Part shown: one piece after another, positions 6,117 to 6,563 of the stretch
Layout of the letters: each line of letters begins with the position of its first letter
How positions within the stretch are numbered: the first letter of the stretch is position 1
Assembly: GCA_003551265.1 (NCBI GenBank)
Contig: PUMG01000300.1
Span: forward strand, 1 to 6,563
DNA length: 6,563 bases
Origin: Halovenus sp.
Lineage (GTDB): Archaea; Halobacteriota; Halobacteria; Halobacteriales; Haloarculaceae
Direction: 5' to 3'
Notes under the pieces: generated by a model
What the model saw: only the letters and a program-made list of their open reading frames with translations
Told to the model about the DNA's origin: nothing
Database searches by the model: none
Position numbers and translations under genes: made by a program

Positions 6117-6563
6117 TCAACTGCGCGTCGAGGATCGTTCGACGTCAAGCACCGTCAGCGTCTCGTCGACGAGGATATCGAGGCGGTCGTCACCGGTGTG
6201 GTAACTGACCCGTGCCCGGAGCGGGTCGCGTTCGACGAGCAGGGTTCGTTCGGTGTTCCAGGTGGCGAACTCCCACAGCGACGTCTCGTTCACGTTGACG
6301 TCGTGTTCGTGGAAGAACGAGACGACAGCCGGGTGTTCCAGCAGGCTGTTGCCGAGGTTGACAGTAAGGTTACTTCCACACCGCTCACATCCGTACTGGA
6401 CGACTGGAAGTTCGTGGCTGTCATCAGCTGGTTCGACATCGTCATCGATAATCTCACTCAGGGCAACGACAGTCGGTGAGGTCCTTCCCTCGCAGTACCA
6501 GCAAAAGCCGTTGTCGACCTGCTGGACGATGGTCCGGAAGTATCGGCTGGCAACGGCCGGAAT
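6117..6563 (-). CDS. Zinc-ribbon protein, probable winged-helix regulator, C-terminal part
   Basis: The minus strand is open from the window edge at 6563 to the TGA at 6119-6117, giving 148 residues with no start codon in view, so the N-terminus lies beyond the window. The visible part begins IPAVASRYFRTIVQQVDNG and has two CxxC pairs, CWYC (residues 21-24 of this fragment) and CERCGSN (59-65), a likely zinc ribbon with an acidic 35-residue insert. Then follow LLEHPAVVSFFHEHDVNVNETSLWEF (73-99) and two beta-rich motifs, TLLVERDPLRARVSYHTGDDRLDILVD and TVLDVERSS. This C-terminal layout is common in haloarchaeal proteins with an N-terminal ArsR-like winged helix; that domain is not visible here, so DNA binding is inference. 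Codon use and acidic composition fit the neighbours. It converges on cofG with 45 bp between stop codons. The target is unknown. Confidence 0.8.
   Translation of the reverse strand: MPAVASRYFRTIVQQVDNGFCWYCEGRTSPTVVALSEIIDDDVEPADDSHELPVVQYGCERCGSNLTVNLGNSLLEHPAVVSFFHEHDVNVNETSLWEFATWNTERTLLVERDPLRARVSYHTGDDRLDILVDETLTVLDVERSSTRS

Noticed and set aside
6198..6479. Plus-strand open frame of 93 codons starting with GTG
   Set aside because: It is antisense to the zinc-ribbon gene on the minus strand, which has conserved CxxC pairs and haloarchaeal family features; the + frame shows no recognisable motif.
1..6563. Mobile element, CRISPR array, tRNA, phage or defence system
   Set aside because: No transposase, integrase, regularly spaced repeats, tRNA-like cloverleaf or defence-protein motifs were seen. 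The region looks like conserved chromosomal core.

Overview
The window comes from a haloarchaeon (class Halobacteria). The evidence is acidic proteins rich in Asp and Glu, a GC-rich coding style, promoters with a TATA element about 27 bases ahead of the start codon and no Shine-Dalgarno (leaderless pattern), and three markers: a CetZ tubulin-like protein and two enzymes of coenzyme F420 synthesis, CofC and CofG. The genus cannot be fixed from the sequence alone. From memory, Haloferax volcanii has a similar cetZ1 / small membrane protein / cofC / cofG order, which would make this conserved core synteny and not a mobile region. I see no insertion sequence, integrase, tRNA, rRNA or CRISPR array.

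Layout. (1) 1-482, +: the 3' part of an NAD(P)-binding NmrA/NDUFA9-like epimerase-type protein, cut by the window edge. (2) 565-1839, +: a polytopic membrane protein of the GT87 (DUF2029) mannosyltransferase type, with its own leaderless promoter. (3) 1840-2010: an AT-rich intergenic region with the promoter of the next operon and a perfect 9-bp inverted repeat, one arm of which coincides with the TATA/BRE region. (4) 2011-4630, +: a tight cluster of cetZ1, an orphan membrane-anchored extracytoplasmic protein whose start lies inside the end of cetZ1, and cofC 21 nt later. (5) 4631-4883: a 253-nt gap with a T-tract/TATA-like element, three possible RNA hairpins and a leaderless promoter. (6) 4884-6071, +: cofG, whose true start is most likely the GTG at 4884. 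(7) 6117-6563, -: the C-terminal part of a zinc-ribbon-bearing haloarchaeal protein, probably a winged-helix regulator, convergent with cofG and cut by the window edge.

How the genes relate. CofC makes the activated lactyl/PEP-type side-chain precursor of F420. CofG, with CofH encoded elsewhere, makes the F0 chromophore. CetZ1 belongs to the FtsZ/tubulin superfamily and controls cell shape and motility in haloarchaea. The overlap of cetZ1 with the membrane-protein gene suggests co-expression, and the membrane protein is the least understood part of the cluster. The clearest sequence oddity is a 24-bp, three-copy tandem repeat inside cofC that lengthens the enzyme by 16 residues.
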